Positions 17,215-26,064 of a stretch of DNA of 64,000 nt are shown in pieces. Each line of letters starts with the position of its first letter. Position 1 is the stretch's first letter. The DNA is taken from positions 2,994,001 to 3,058,000 of the forward strand of contig NZ_CP097269.1 of assembly GCF_028473645.1 (NCBI RefSeq), read 5' to 3'. The stretch comes from Acidovorax sp. GBBC 1281. Lineage in GTDB: Bacteria; Pseudomonadota; Gammaproteobacteria; Burkholderiales; Burkholderiaceae_C. The notes below the pieces were generated by a model that did not search any database, had not been told where the DNA came from, and saw nothing but the letters and a program-made list of their open reading frames with translations. Position numbers and translations under genes: made by a program.

Positions 17215-18138
17215 ATGACCGAGCTGATGGACATCCTGGCCAACCCGGCGTTCTGGATCGCCACGCTGCGGGTGGCCACGCCGCTCATCCTGGGCACGCT
17301 GGGCGTGCTGCTGTGCGAGCGCGCAGGCGTTTTGAACCTGGGCATCGAGGGGATCATGGTGGCAGGCGCCTTCACGGGCTGGCTCACTGTGTATGCCGGC
17401 CATGGCCTTTGGACCGGCGTGCTGGTGGCCGCGCTGACCGGGGCGGCCTTCGGGCTGCTGCACGCCTGGCTGACCGTGGGGCTCGCGCTGTCGCAGCACG
17501 TGTCGGGGCTGGGCATCACGCTGCTGGCCACCTCGCTCAGCTACTACGGCTACCGCGTGGGCTTTCCGAAGGTGACCACGCCCCCCACGATCGAGCCGTT
17601 CGCGCCCATGGCCTGGCTGGGCATTCCCATCCTGTCGGCCCAGACGCCGCTCACGCTGCTGGCCCTGCTGCTGGTGCCGCTGCTGGCCTGGGTGCTGCTG
17701 CGCACCCCGCTCGGGCTGGCGGTGCGCATGGTGGGCGAGAACCACCAGGCGGCCGAGGGCCAGGGCATTCCGGTGGCGGCCACGCGCACCGCTTCGGTGG
17801 TGGCGGGCTCGGCCCTGATGGGCGTGGCGGGCGCGTTTCTCACGCTGTCGGCGTTCAATGCGTTCTTCTTCAACATGGTCAACGGGCGCGGCTGGATCTG
17901 CGTGGCGCTGGTGGTGTTCGCCTCGTGGCGGCCCGGCAAGGCGCTGCTGGGCGCGCTGCTGTTCGCCTTTTTCGATGCGCTGCAGCTGCGGCTGCAACAG
18001 GCGGGCGATGCGTGGCTGCCGTACCAGGTCTACCTGATGCTGCCCTACCTGCTGTCGATCCTGGCGCTGGTGCTGGTGGCCCGCAAGGCGGCGTATCCGC
18101 AGGCGCTGATGAAGCCCTACCGCAAGGGCGAGCGCTAG
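17215..18138 (+). CDS. BMP-type ABC importer permease 2
   Basis: The 307-residue polytopic membrane protein (YufQ-like) has the ERAGVLNLGIEGIMVAGAF segment near residue 30 typical of this permease family and a later GENHQAAEGQGIPVA coupling loop. It is separated from permease 1 by 109 bp containing a palindromic repeat. It has only a weak ribosome site (AAAGGCGCC) before its ATG, so its translation may depend on the upstream message. Confidence 0.9.
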   Translation: MTELMDILANPAFWIATLRVATPLILGTLGVLLCERAGVLNLGIEGIMVAGAFTGWLTVYAGHGLWTGVLVAALTGAAFGLLHAWLTVGLALSQHVSGLGITLLATSLSYYGYRVGFPKVTTPPTIEPFAPMAWLGIPILSAQTPLTLLALLLVPLLAWVLLRTPLGLAVRMVGENHQAAEGQGIPVAATRTASVVAGSALMGVAGAFLTLSAFNAFFFNMVNGRGWICVALVVFASWRPGKALLGALLFAFFDALQLRLQQAGDAWLPYQVYLMLPYLLSILALVLVARKAAYPQALMKPYRKGER

Positions 18139-18192
18139 CGAACCTCGGGCGGCCGGGCCTCGGCCCCCTCTTGTCTCCCATAACATCGGCGC

Positions 18193-18807
18193 ATGCCGAC
18201 ACCCCAGCCCCCGGACACCTTCGTCCCCATCGCCCCGGAGTCCCTGGCCACGCCGCGGCTGCGCCTTCGGCCATGGACTGCCGCCGACCGCGCGCCCTTC
18301 GCCGCGATGAATGCCGACCCGGCGGTGATGGAGCACTTTTCCGCGCCGCTGGCCCGCGACACCAGCGATGCCATGGCCGACCGGATCCAGGCGCTGATCG
18401 CGCAGCGCGGCTGGGGTTTCTGGGCCGCGGATTGCCTGTTGAGCGACGGTGGCCCGCGCTTCATGGGCTTCGTCGGCCTGCACACGCCCTCGGCCGAACT
18501 GCCCTTCGCGCCGTGCGTGGAGATCGGCTGGCGGCTCGCCCGGCCCTTCTGGGGCCAGGGCCTGGCCAGCGAGGCGGCGCGCCTGGCGCTGCGGGCAGGC
18601 TTCGAAGACTTGGGCCTGGCGGAGATCGTGTCGTTCACCACCCTGGGCAACCAGCGCTCGCGCGCGGTGATGCAGCGCCTGGGCATGCGCGAAAGCCCCG
18701 CCGAAGCGTTCGACCACCCGGCCGTGCCGGTGGGCCACCCGGTGCGGCCGCATTGCCTGTACCGGCTCGCCCGCACCGACTGGCTGGCCGGCGTGCATCG
18801 CGGCTGA
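18193..18807 (+). CDS. GNAT-family N-acetyltransferase (RimJ/RimL type)
   Basis: The 204-residue cytoplasmic enzyme has the Acetyltransf_3 layout: the TPRLRLRPWTAADRAPF opening at residues 20-36, EIGWRLARPFWGQGLASEA as the acetyl-CoA loop near 110-130, and TTLGNQRSRAVMQRLGM near 150-165. Proteins of this type acetylate small amines or ribosomal-protein N-termini, and the substrate here cannot be told. It starts 54 bp after the permease operon on the same strand and may be co-transcribed. Confidence 0.87.
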   Translation: MPTPQPPDTFVPIAPESLATPRLRLRPWTAADRAPFAAMNADPAVMEHFSAPLARDTSDAMADRIQALIAQRGWGFWAADCLLSDGGPRFMGFVGLHTPSAELPFAPCVEIGWRLARPFWGQGLASEAARLALRAGFEDLGLAEIVSFTTLGNQRSRAVMQRLGMRESPAEAFDHPAVPVGHPVRPHCLYRLARTDWLAGVHRG

Positions 18808-18823
18808 AGGGCTCCGGCCTCCC

Positions 18824-19528
18824 ATGGAACGCCCCCTGCTGCCCGCCTGCCCCACCGCGGTGTGGCTGCCGCCCACGGTGCTGGAACGCTGGCAGCACCA
18901 GGGCACCGAAGCCGGCGTGACCTGCGTGCTGCCCGACGGGTGCCGCGACCTCATCGTGCAGATCGACGCACACGATACCGTGCACTGGATGGTGTCGCAT
19001 TTGCCGCAGCAGGCCTACGGCGTGCCCGCCAGCGCCGGCGAGGACTGGCTGGGCTTTCGACTGCATCCCGGCGTGGGGGTGGACGCCGATGCGCTGCTGC
19101 AGACGGTGCAGGCCATCGACCTGGCCAGCGATCCGTCCGAGACCACCGCCCGCGTGCATGCGGCGCTGGCCGACTTCACGCGGTGCGACGCGCGCGTGCA
19201 GGAGGCACTGGCCGCCCTGGGGCAGGCCCCGACCGTGGGGGCCGCCGCGCGGGCGCTGGGCGTGTCGGAGCGCACGCTGGAGCGGCTGATGCGCACCGCG
19301 ACCGGCGAGCCCCCACGCTACTGACGCGCGCTCGCGCGGGTGCGCCGAGCGGCCCAGGCCCTGGCGGGCGATGAAGCCCCGCCGCTTGCCGCCATCGCGG
19401 CGGACCATGGCTACGCCGACCAGGCGCACTTCGGCCGCGAATGCCGGCACTGGCTGGGACAGACGCCCTCCCGGCTGCGGGCATCGAAGGACCTGCTGGC
19501 CTCCGTGCAGTCCAGCGGCTACGGCTGA
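18824..19528 (+). pseudogene. AraC-family regulator broken by an in-frame TGA
   Basis: The first 166 codons (ATG 18824) hold an N-terminal sensor-like region and the first helix-turn-helix of an AraC domain (VGAAARALGVSERTLERLM). A TGA at 19322-19324 interrupts the frame after GEPPRY. The same frame then continues with RALARVRRAAQALAG, the second helix-turn-helix (LAAIAADHGYADQAHFGRECRHWLGQTPSRLR) and a normal end at 19528. AraC relatives usually carry an aromatic residue or leucine at the stop position, so TGG-to-TGA is the simplest change. The product without the second motif is unlikely to bind DNA normally. Confidence 0.82.
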
Positions 19529-19602
19529 ACGCTGCCTTGCCATCGGCCACATCGAACCAGCCGCGTTGAACGGCGCAGCGCCGCCCAAGCGCCGCCCCCC
19601 CG

Positions 19603-19992
19603 TCAGTTGCCCGCGCCCATCGGCGTGCACAGCTCCACCAGAAAGCCGTTGCAGTCGTGCACATAGGCCACCGTCTGGCCCCAGGGCATGGACTCTGGGG
19701 CCTGCACCAGGGTGGCGCCGGCCTGGATCGCGCGGTCCACGGCCGCGGCGACATCGGCCGTGGTGAAAGCGATCTCGCACTGGGGCGCGCCCGCCACCGC
19801 CCGCTGCGGGTTCTTGCCCAGCTGGGCCATCAGCTGGAGCGACGAGAACGCCAGCGCGGTGGCGCCGGTCTCCATCTCGCCGAAATCGCCCGCCTCGTGC
19901 ACGAAACGGCGCGAAAGACCGAACGCGGCCTCGTAGAAAGCGACGGTGCCGGGCACGTCCTCGACGTAAAGAATGGTGTAGCCGAACTGCAT
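19603..19992 (-). CDS. VOC-family (glyoxalase-fold) protein
   Basis: The 129-residue protein has two beta-alpha-beta-beta-beta halves: YTILYVEDVPGTVAFYEAAF at the start, and CEIAFTTADVAAAVDRAIQAG with VAYVHDCNGFLVELCTP in the second. Candidate metal ligands are the Glu in FLVEL and an acidic residue of the first half. Members include glyoxalase I, dioxygenases and resistance proteins, so the substrate is open. The ATG at 19992 has a strong AAGGAG site. It lies convergent to the broken AraC gene. Confidence 0.88.
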   Translation of the reverse strand: MQFGYTILYVEDVPGTVAFYEAAFGLSRRFVHEAGDFGEMETGATALAFSSLQLMAQLGKNPQRAVAGAPQCEIAFTTADVAAAVDRAIQAGATLVQAPESMPWGQTVAYVHDCNGFLVELCTPMGAGN

Positions 19993-20244
19993 GGGGTCTC
20001 CTTCAGCAAAAGACAGGGTGGATCGAACGTGCCCGCAGCATAGGCGGCCTTTTCCGTGCGGTCTGGAAGAAATCCGACATGGGCCGTCATCCCGGCCGGC
20101 GCACCCGGCCCGGCCATCGGGCTGCGCCACGGCACCCCCCGCGGCCTACACTGGCAGGCCCGGTGGCGCCGCAGGCAAGCCTTTTGCATGCCGGCCTGCA
20201 CCGCTCCCGCCAACCCCTCTCACCCTTGTCCGGCCCCACACACC

Positions 20245-21519
20245 ATGCTCGACCTGCTCATCCACAACGCCATCCTGCCCGATGGCCGCACGAACGTTTC
20301 CGTGGCCGTGCAGGACAGGCGCATTGCCGAAGTGACCGAGGGCCTGCAGGCCCCGGCGCACGAGACCGTCGATGCGGGCGGCCTGCTGCTGAGCCCGCCG
20401 TTCGTCGATGCGCACTTCCACATGGACTCGACGCTGAGCTACGGCCAGCCGCGCGTGAACGAGAGCGGCACGCTGCTGGAGGGCATTGCGCTGTGGGGCG
20501 AACTGAAGCCCCAGTTGACGCACGAGGCCATCGTGGAGCGGGCGATGCACTACTGCGACTGGGCGGTGGCGCGCGGCCTGCTGGCCATCCGCTCGCACGT
20601 GGACACCAGCGACCCGCGGCTGCTGCCCGTGCACGCACTGCTGGACGTGAAGCGCCGCGTGGCGCCCTACCTCGACCTGCAGCTCGTCGCCTTCCCCCAG
20701 GACGGCGTGCTGCGCGCCGCGGGCGGCCTGGACAACCTTCAGCGCGCGCTGGACCTGGGCGTGGACGTGGTGGGCGGCATTCCCCATTTCGAACGCACCA
20801 TGGCGCAGGGGGCGGAGAGCGTGCGCATCCTGTGCGAGCTGGCCGCCAACCTGGGCAAGCGGGTGGACATGCACTGCGACGAGACGGACGACCCGCTCTC
20901 GCGCCACGTCGAAACGCTGGCCTTCGAAACGCAGCGCCTGGGCCTGCATGGCCGGGTGACGGGCTCGCACCTCACCTCCATGCACAGCATGGACAACTAC
21001 TACGTGAGCAAGCTCATCCCCCTGATGGCCGAGGCGCAGCTGGGCGTGGTGGCCAACCCGCTCATCAACATCACCCTGCAGGGCCGCCACGACACCTACC
21101 CCAAGCGCCGCGGCATGACCCGCGTGCCCGAGCTGATGGCCGCGGGCCTGACGGTGGCCTTCGGCCACGATTGCGTGATGGACCCGTGGTACGGCGGCGG
21201 CAGCGGCGACATGCTGGAGGCGGCCCACATGGGCCTGCACGTGGGGCAGATGACAGGCCAGCAGGCCATGCGCCAGTGCTTCGAGGCAGTGACCACGAAC
21301 CCGGCCCGGCTGCTGGGCCTGGAGGGCTACGGCCTGCAGGCCGGCTGCCATGCCGACTTCGTGCTGCTGCATGCGCGCGATCCGGCCGAGGCGATCCGGC
21401 TGCGCGCCACGCGCCTGGGGGTGTGGCGGCGCGGCCGGCGGGTGGCGGGCAGCCCGGCGCCCGTGGCGGCGCTGCATCTGCCCGGCCGACCCGGTCACGC
21501 GGACTTCCTGCTCGGCTGA
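20245..21519 (+). CDS. codA: Cytosine deaminase, CodA type
   Basis: The 424-residue amidohydrolase matches the E. coli CodA size. The metal-site motifs are in order: HFHMD near residue 57, a His in RSHVDTSD, DMHCDETDD near 210, GSHLTSMHSMD near 240, and FGHDCVMDPWYGGG near 308, where the Asp is the catalytic/metal residue. The enzyme converts cytosine to uracil and ammonia in the cytoplasm; relatives accept isoguanine or other bases. The BMP-type importer upstream on the same strand fits a salvage role. The ATG at 20245 puts the amidohydrolase start (MLDLLIHNAIL) at the N-terminus. Confidence 0.88.
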   Translation: MLDLLIHNAILPDGRTNVSVAVQDRRIAEVTEGLQAPAHETVDAGGLLLSPPFVDAHFHMDSTLSYGQPRVNESGTLLEGIALWGELKPQLTHEAIVERAMHYCDWAVARGLLAIRSHVDTSDPRLLPVHALLDVKRRVAPYLDLQLVAFPQDGVLRAAGGLDNLQRALDLGVDVVGGIPHFERTMAQGAESVRILCELAANLGKRVDMHCDETDDPLSRHVETLAFETQRLGLHGRVTGSHLTSMHSMDNYYVSKLIPLMAEAQLGVVANPLINITLQGRHDTYPKRRGMTRVPELMAAGLTVAFGHDCVMDPWYGGGSGDMLEAAHMGLHVGQMTGQQAMRQCFEAVTTNPARLLGLEGYGLQAGCHADFVLLHARDPAEAIRLRATRLGVWRRGRRVAGSPAPVAALHLPGRPGHADFLLG

Positions 21520-21527
21520 AGGGCGCG

Positions 21528-21549
21528 CGGGCTGCGCCGCCGCAGCCCG
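21528..21549. terminator. Hairpin between convergent codA and the oxidoreductase gene
   Basis: Perfect 9-bp arms (CGGGCTGCG, 21528-21536; CGCAGCCCG, 21541-21549) with a 4-nt loop lie between the two convergent stops. It lacks a long U-tract, so termination strength is uncertain. Confidence 0.4.
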
Positions 21550-21571
21550 GTTTCACGCTGGCCCTGTTGCC

Positions 21572-23704
21572 TTATTCAGCGGCGGGGGGCGCCGCAGGCG
21601 GTGCGCACGGGGCTTCGGCCGAGACCGGATACCCCACGATGTCCGTCAGCGCCGGATAGCCGCTGATGGCGTACGACGCCAGCCGACCGCCCATGGTCGC
21701 GCCCTCGGCGCTGCCCACGTTCAGCCCGGTGTAGATCCAGTCGCCCGCCAGCACGAGGTTGCTGAAGCCGGACTCCCAGGCCTTGAGCCGCGCGGCGGTG
21801 CTGCCCGGCGGGCTGATCACATAGCGCTCGGACGGGTCGATGTTGGCGCGCCAGAACTGCTGGTCAAAGCGCTGCACGCCCAGCCCGGCATTGGCCGGGT
21901 CGTGGTCCTGCAGCAGGCTGAAATCCATGCCCGTCGGGTCACCCGGGGGCGAGACCACGTTGGTCGTGGATTTCGGCAGCAGCGGTCCCATGCACACCTG
22001 CAGGTACTGGATGCACTGGGCTTTCACCCGGGCGTGGGCCCGTGCGGGGTAGCCGGTGTCGGTCAGGGGCGGCGGCGGCTCGTAATCGGCCATGGCGCCC
22101 GAGAAGTACCACAGCGATTTGGGCATCTGGCTGGCCGGCCACGACTCCCACTGCAGCAGGTGGGTGAAGTCCACCTGGCCATCCAGCGGGTTCATGTAGG
22201 TGGCGCCGATCACCGTGTCGGTGGGGTTTTTGAGGGGAATGTCCCAGCCCAGGTCGGTGGTGCTGCGGTTCAGCCAGACCTGCATGGTCTGCGTCTGCAC
22301 AGTGGGCACCTTCTCGACCATCGCGCGCCATTCGGGACGCGCGGCCAGCAGCTCCTTGCACAGGTAGGGCACGGCGCCCACCGCGATGGCCAGCATCACC
22401 TGGTCGAAATCTTCGCCGGCCTTCAGGGTCTTCTGGCCCACGTTCTTCCAGGGCGTCCAGTAAGACTCCAGTTCGATGTCCTGCTCGCGCAGCGCATCGC
22501 CCTCCACCAACTGGTCGTAGCAGGGGCCGGACGGCCAGGATGGCAGGCCCTCGACCGGCACGAGCGGCTCGTAGGGCGCATCCGGCTTCACCAGGGTGGC
22601 CTGCACGCCCATCTCCACGGCAGCCACCGATTGGCCGTCCGCCGACAGCGCGAGGTTCTCGACCTTGTGGAAGAACTCGAACTGCACGCCGCGCTGGCGC
22701 AGCACCAGGTACAGCGGCGCGATCACCGTCTCGCCCGTGCCCGCCGCGAACAGCCAGGCGAACGCACCCATGTACGCATAGCTGCGCAGCGACCAGTGCA
22801 GGTAGGCGCCTGCCGCCATGCTGGCGGTGCGGGCCGTGTCGCCCTGCGGGTACTGGTAGGACAGGTTCACCGTGTTGAGCGCGAGCGGGGACGACACCGT
22901 CATCACCGAAGCGCCGTGGCGCGCCAGCCAGTCGCTGAAATTCTCGTTGTCCACCGCGTCGAAGCCGCGCTCGATGATGCGGTCGGCCAGCACGCCGCGC
23001 ACGATGGCCATCAGGTATTCGAGCAGGATGTACAGGCGCCGCAGGTCGTCGTTCTCGTCGATCAGGCTTTTGAGCCGCGCGTGCAGCCAGTCCCACACCT
23101 CATCGAGCGCGGGGTGGCTGGTGCCCAGCTCGGCGTTCTCGTCGAGGATCGCGGTCTGCAGACGCTCCAGGATGTCCTGGCCGGCGCGCAGCTCCAGCTT
23201 GTGGATCTCGCTCAGGCCGGGCGTGGCCTCAGGGTCGATCAGTCCTTGCGTGGTCTCGATCAGCCCGCCGATCCACTGGCGGATGGTCTGCAGCGACGAG
23301 GCATCGTCCGGGGTCAGCGAATTGGTCGGCACGGTCATGGGCCAGCGCTTGAAGCCGCCGTTCTCGAACTCCCACATCAGCACGAAGCTCTCGGGAATGA
23401 AGGCCTGCTCGAACGTGGCCAGCTTGGCGTCCGCCGGGCGGCCCAGGGCCTTGTAGCAGTCGGCCATGATCGGCAGCGCGTTGTAGTAGCTACCCAGGAA
23501 CCCGTGGATGCCGTGCTCCTCGATGCGGTTGTTGGGCCCCCGCTTGGTGGCGCACTTGCCGCCGAGCCGCCAGCCCATCTGGTACACCGTGATGGCGTAT
23601 TTCTCCTGCCAGCCGGGTTGGCTGGTCAGTTCGTAGGCCGCCGTCAGGGCGGCCAGGCCGCCCCCCAGGATGGCGATTTTCTGGGGTGCATTCGCTTCAG
23701 ACAT
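21572..23704 (-). CDS. FAD-dependent oxidoreductase of the amine oxidase/phytoene desaturase superfamily
   Basis: The 710-residue flavoprotein has an N-terminal dinucleotide fold (ILGGGLAALTAAYEL, residues 12-26, with MGWRLGGKCA shortly after), an EEHGIHGFLGSYYN segment, and the C-terminal FAD signature (LVLAGDWIYTGLNVGSAEGA) near residues 660-680. It has no signal peptide. It is larger than typical desaturases, and the substrate is unknown. The ATG at 23704 follows GAGGGAAAC. It lies 69 bp downstream of the regulator gene on the same strand, so the two are probably one operon. Two small cysteine-containing genes lie on the other side of the regulator. Confidence 0.85.
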   Translation of the reverse strand: MSEANAPQKIAILGGGLAALTAAYELTSQPGWQEKYAITVYQMGWRLGGKCATKRGPNNRIEEHGIHGFLGSYYNALPIMADCYKALGRPADAKLATFEQAFIPESFVLMWEFENGGFKRWPMTVPTNSLTPDDASSLQTIRQWIGGLIETTQGLIDPEATPGLSEIHKLELRAGQDILERLQTAILDENAELGTSHPALDEVWDWLHARLKSLIDENDDLRRLYILLEYLMAIVRGVLADRIIERGFDAVDNENFSDWLARHGASVMTVSSPLALNTVNLSYQYPQGDTARTASMAAGAYLHWSLRSYAYMGAFAWLFAAGTGETVIAPLYLVLRQRGVQFEFFHKVENLALSADGQSVAAVEMGVQATLVKPDAPYEPLVPVEGLPSWPSGPCYDQLVEGDALREQDIELESYWTPWKNVGQKTLKAGEDFDQVMLAIAVGAVPYLCKELLAARPEWRAMVEKVPTVQTQTMQVWLNRSTTDLGWDIPLKNPTDTVIGATYMNPLDGQVDFTHLLQWESWPASQMPKSLWYFSGAMADYEPPPPLTDTGYPARAHARVKAQCIQYLQVCMGPLLPKSTTNVVSPPGDPTGMDFSLLQDHDPANAGLGVQRFDQQFWRANIDPSERYVISPPGSTAARLKAWESGFSNLVLAGDWIYTGLNVGSAEGATMGGRLASYAISGYPALTDIVGYPVSAEAPCAPPAAPPAAE

Positions 23705-23773
23705 ACCGTTTCCCTCTCTCTTTTGGATTGCCGATGGTTGGGTTTCTCGTGGACGACCGGGTGGATGCGCGCC

Positions 23774-25312
23774 TCACTCGCTCCAGCCCGCCTGGCGCAG
23801 GCAGTCGGTGTAATGGTTCAGATGCTCGTCATGCACGAAAGGGTGGCCGGCCTTCAACGCCTGCAGGGAGTACGGGCCGAACTTCTGGGCCTGCCGCAGG
23901 GTCTGCTGCCCGTCCTCCGGGCGGCCGGACGCGACCTGGCACGCGGCCAGCAGGTAGTGGTTGAAGAACCAGTCCGGGCGCTTGGACAGCGCCTGCAAGG
24001 CGAAGCCCAGCGCAGCCTGGTAATCGCCCTCGATGAAGCTCGCCAGCGCCCGTGTGCGAATCCACAGGCTCAGGTGCGGATCGAGCGGGCTGGCCTCGCA
24101 GGCCTGCAATGCGTAGCTCGCGGCCTCCTGCGTGCGCCCGCAAAACGCCAGCAAACGCCCCAGTTCGCCCGCCGCCGCGGCGAACTGCGGATAGATCGAC
24201 AGGGCGTGCTCCTGCTCGGAAATCGCCTGCGGAAAATTGCGCGAGAACGAAAGCACCGTGCCCAGCGTGAAATGGGCGAAGGCGTCGGTGTCGTCGTGGC
24301 TCACCGCCTGCAGGGCATGGCGGTTGGCTTCGGCGATGTCCATGCGGGCGGATTCGGACCAGCCGGCCCACACCCGCGACATCAGGATGAATGCCAGCAG
24401 GGCCAGGGCCGGGGGATCGTCGGGCTTGGTGTCCAGCGCCTTTTGCGCGAAGTACTCCGCCTTCTCCATGTGGTCGCGCGTGGAGCGCCAGAAATGCCAG
24501 CGCGCGCGCATCAGCAGTTCCCAATGCTCGCGGTCGCGGGGCGTGGTCTGGCTGCTGACCCATTCCTCGCGCCGCAGGTACACCGGCTCGATGGCGCTCA
24601 CGATGGCGGCCGATATCTCGTCCTGCACCTGAAAGAGGTCGTCCACCGGCCGGTCGAAGCTTTGCGCCCAGATGGTTTCATTGCGCGGCCCGTCGATCAG
24701 CTCCGCGGTCACGCGCAACCGGTTGCCGTTGAACCGGATCAGGCCTGACACGAGGTAGCGCACGCCCAATTCCTGGCTGATGGTGCCATTGGGTGGCAGC
24801 GGATGCCGGTAGCTCACCGAGGAGCTGCGGGCGATCACGTACAGCCAGCGCGAGCGGGAAAGGCGGTTGATGATGTCCTCGGCCATGCCGTCGGCCAGGT
24901 AGCCGTCTTCGGCCAGACCACCCGCCACACCGAACGGCAGCACCGCCACCGAGCGGGAGGCGCTGGACACCATGGCGACCGGCAGCGGCTCAGGCACCTG
25001 GGTGCCACTGGCCACCGGCGCGACACGCGCGACGAACCGGTAGCCCTGCCCCGGGATGGTCATGATCAGGTCGGAGCCCAGCAGCTTGCGCAGCGAGGAC
25101 ACATGCACCTGCAGGTTGTTTTCCTCCACCACCATGCCCGGCCAGACGAGGTTGAACAGCTCCGATTTGGTCACCAGCGCGCCGGCTTTGTGGACCAGGG
25201 CGCACAGCACATCGAAAGCGCGGGCTCCCAGCAGGACAGGCTTACCGTGGGCCAGCAACTGGCGCTCGTGGACCCTCAGCGTGAAGTGGGAAAACGTGAA
25301 TTCAGTGGTCAT
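23774..25312 (-). CDS. Winged-helix regulator with TolB-like and TPR regions (CadC/adenylate-cyclase-associated type)
   Basis: The 512-residue protein begins with an OmpR-type winged helix (about residues 5-95; LLGARAFDVLCALVHKAGALVT, then VHVSSLRKLLG and GQGYRFVA). A TolB-N-like domain follows (SVAVLPFGVAGGLAEDGYLADGMAEDI, about 120-250), then TPR-like helices to the end. It has no receiver domain and no clear membrane helix, so it probably senses a cytoplasmic signal or a partner protein. I chose the ATG at 25312; a TTG three codons earlier is possible. It is divergent from the two small genes and upstream of the FAD oxidoreductase, which makes those its likely targets. Confidence 0.87.
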   Translation of the reverse strand: MTTEFTFSHFTLRVHERQLLAHGKPVLLGARAFDVLCALVHKAGALVTKSELFNLVWPGMVVEENNLQVHVSSLRKLLGSDLIMTIPGQGYRFVARVAPVASGTQVPEPLPVAMVSSASRSVAVLPFGVAGGLAEDGYLADGMAEDIINRLSRSRWLYVIARSSSVSYRHPLPPNGTISQELGVRYLVSGLIRFNGNRLRVTAELIDGPRNETIWAQSFDRPVDDLFQVQDEISAAIVSAIEPVYLRREEWVSSQTTPRDREHWELLMRARWHFWRSTRDHMEKAEYFAQKALDTKPDDPPALALLAFILMSRVWAGWSESARMDIAEANRHALQAVSHDDTDAFAHFTLGTVLSFSRNFPQAISEQEHALSIYPQFAAAAGELGRLLAFCGRTQEAASYALQACEASPLDPHLSLWIRTRALASFIEGDYQAALGFALQALSKRPDWFFNHYLLAACQVASGRPEDGQQTLRQAQKFGPYSLQALKAGHPFVHDEHLNHYTDCLRQAGWSE

Positions 25313-25604
25313 GGCCCGCAAGTTCTTGTCGCCTCTAACAACCCAGCCTCCCCGGCGGGTCTCTCACTCTACACCAAGATTGTTTCAGAACGCTTCAGGT
25401 TTTCCAAGGCCGCTTTAAGGGCAATAAAAGGGGGCGAAGAACAAAATCCGCCCACTCATGAATCGCAACCGAGGGGGATTTTTAAGCGGCGTTAAAAGCG
25501 CCATTAAAAAAATAATCGAGGGGCATCATGAGAAAGCAACCGGCCACGCAATCTTGCTGAAGCCGGTATTTTGTTCAGAGAAAACAAACCCTCTAGGAAA
25601 CATA
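25313..25604. promoter_or_regulatory. Divergent control region of the regulator and the small-protein genes
   Basis: This 292-bp region separates the divergent regulator and small-protein genes. Near 25408-25420 and 25489-25506 there are related CCGCTTTAA / GCGGCGTTAAAAGCGCC stretches, and 25505-25520 is A-rich. These are candidate regulator sites, but I see no unambiguous -10/-35 pair. Confidence 0.4.
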
Positions 25605-25991
25605 ATGTCCGACTGTAATTGCAACCAAAACGGCGCCCAAGACGACTCGACCCATGTGCCGAACTTCACGGCCGTGGGTTTCGCCGAGGGCAGCAGCCAC
25701 GCACCTGCACTGCTCAGCAACGCTGCCGCCGGTCCCAACCTGGAAGGCGTGGAAGCCCTGAAGCTGTCCGTCTGCGTGGGCGCCAGCTACAACCCGGCCA
25801 CCAACCAGATCTGCTTCTCGGTGCCGATCTACGGCAACCTGTGCATTACCTCTCCGATCCGCATTCCCGTCGGTGGCCAACTGAAGGCCTGCGCCCAGAC
25901 TTGCGGCTCTTTTATCCCCACGGGTCTGAAAGTCACCATTTACCTCAACGGCAATCCCATTTTCAGCGGCACGGTGGTGGGCCGCTGCTGA
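25605..25991 (+). CDS. Small cysteine-rich protein of unknown function (128 aa)
   Basis: The ATG at 25605 follows TAGGAAACATA. The start was preferred to an in-frame ATG at 25458 because of this ribosome site and because the upstream stretch has no protein-like character. The protein opens MSDCNCNQNG, has eight cysteines (CNC, VCVG, QICFS, LCIT, KACAQTC) and ends in GRC. The C-terminal half looks like alternating beta strands (ICFSVPIYGNLCITSP, GLKVTIYLNGNPIFSG). It has no signal peptide or membrane helix. I do not recognise it. Its position suggests a link with the CadC-like regulator and FAD oxidoreductase; the cysteines could bind metal or form disulphides. Confidence 0.75.
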   Translation: MSDCNCNQNGAQDDSTHVPNFTAVGFAEGSSHAPALLSNAAAGPNLEGVEALKLSVCVGASYNPATNQICFSVPIYGNLCITSPIRIPVGGQLKACAQTCGSFIPTGLKVTIYLNGNPIFSGTVVGRC

Positions 25992-26008
25992 TTTGCCACC
26001 AAGGGAGG

Positions 26009-26045
26009 GGCCGAATCAAAAATAAAATCAATTCGGCCATTTTTC
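26009..26045 (+). terminator. Intercistronic terminator/attenuator between the two small genes
   Basis: The arms GGCCGAAT (26009-26016) and ATTCGGCC (26031-26038) pair perfectly, with a 14-nt A-rich loop and ATTTTTC directly after. This is a normal intrinsic terminator 18 bp after the first small gene and 20 bp before the second, so it would set their expression ratio. Confidence 0.7.
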
Positions 26046-26064
26046 ATTACGCAGGAGAAAAACC

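Noticed and set aside
19322..19324. TGA as a selenocysteine codon in the AraC gene
   Set aside because: I see no obvious SECIS-like hairpin directly after it, and a regulator is not a plausible selenoprotein. A nonsense mutation is simpler.
21350..24748. A 1132-codon plus-strand frame opposite the FAD oxidoreductase and regulator genes
   Set aside because: Its length is due to GC-rich codon mirroring. It overlaps three well-supported genes and has no recognisable domain.
25458..25604. An N-terminal extension of the 128-residue protein from an ATG at 25458
   Set aside because: The extension reads like translated promoter DNA, and a good ribosome site stands directly before the ATG at 25605.
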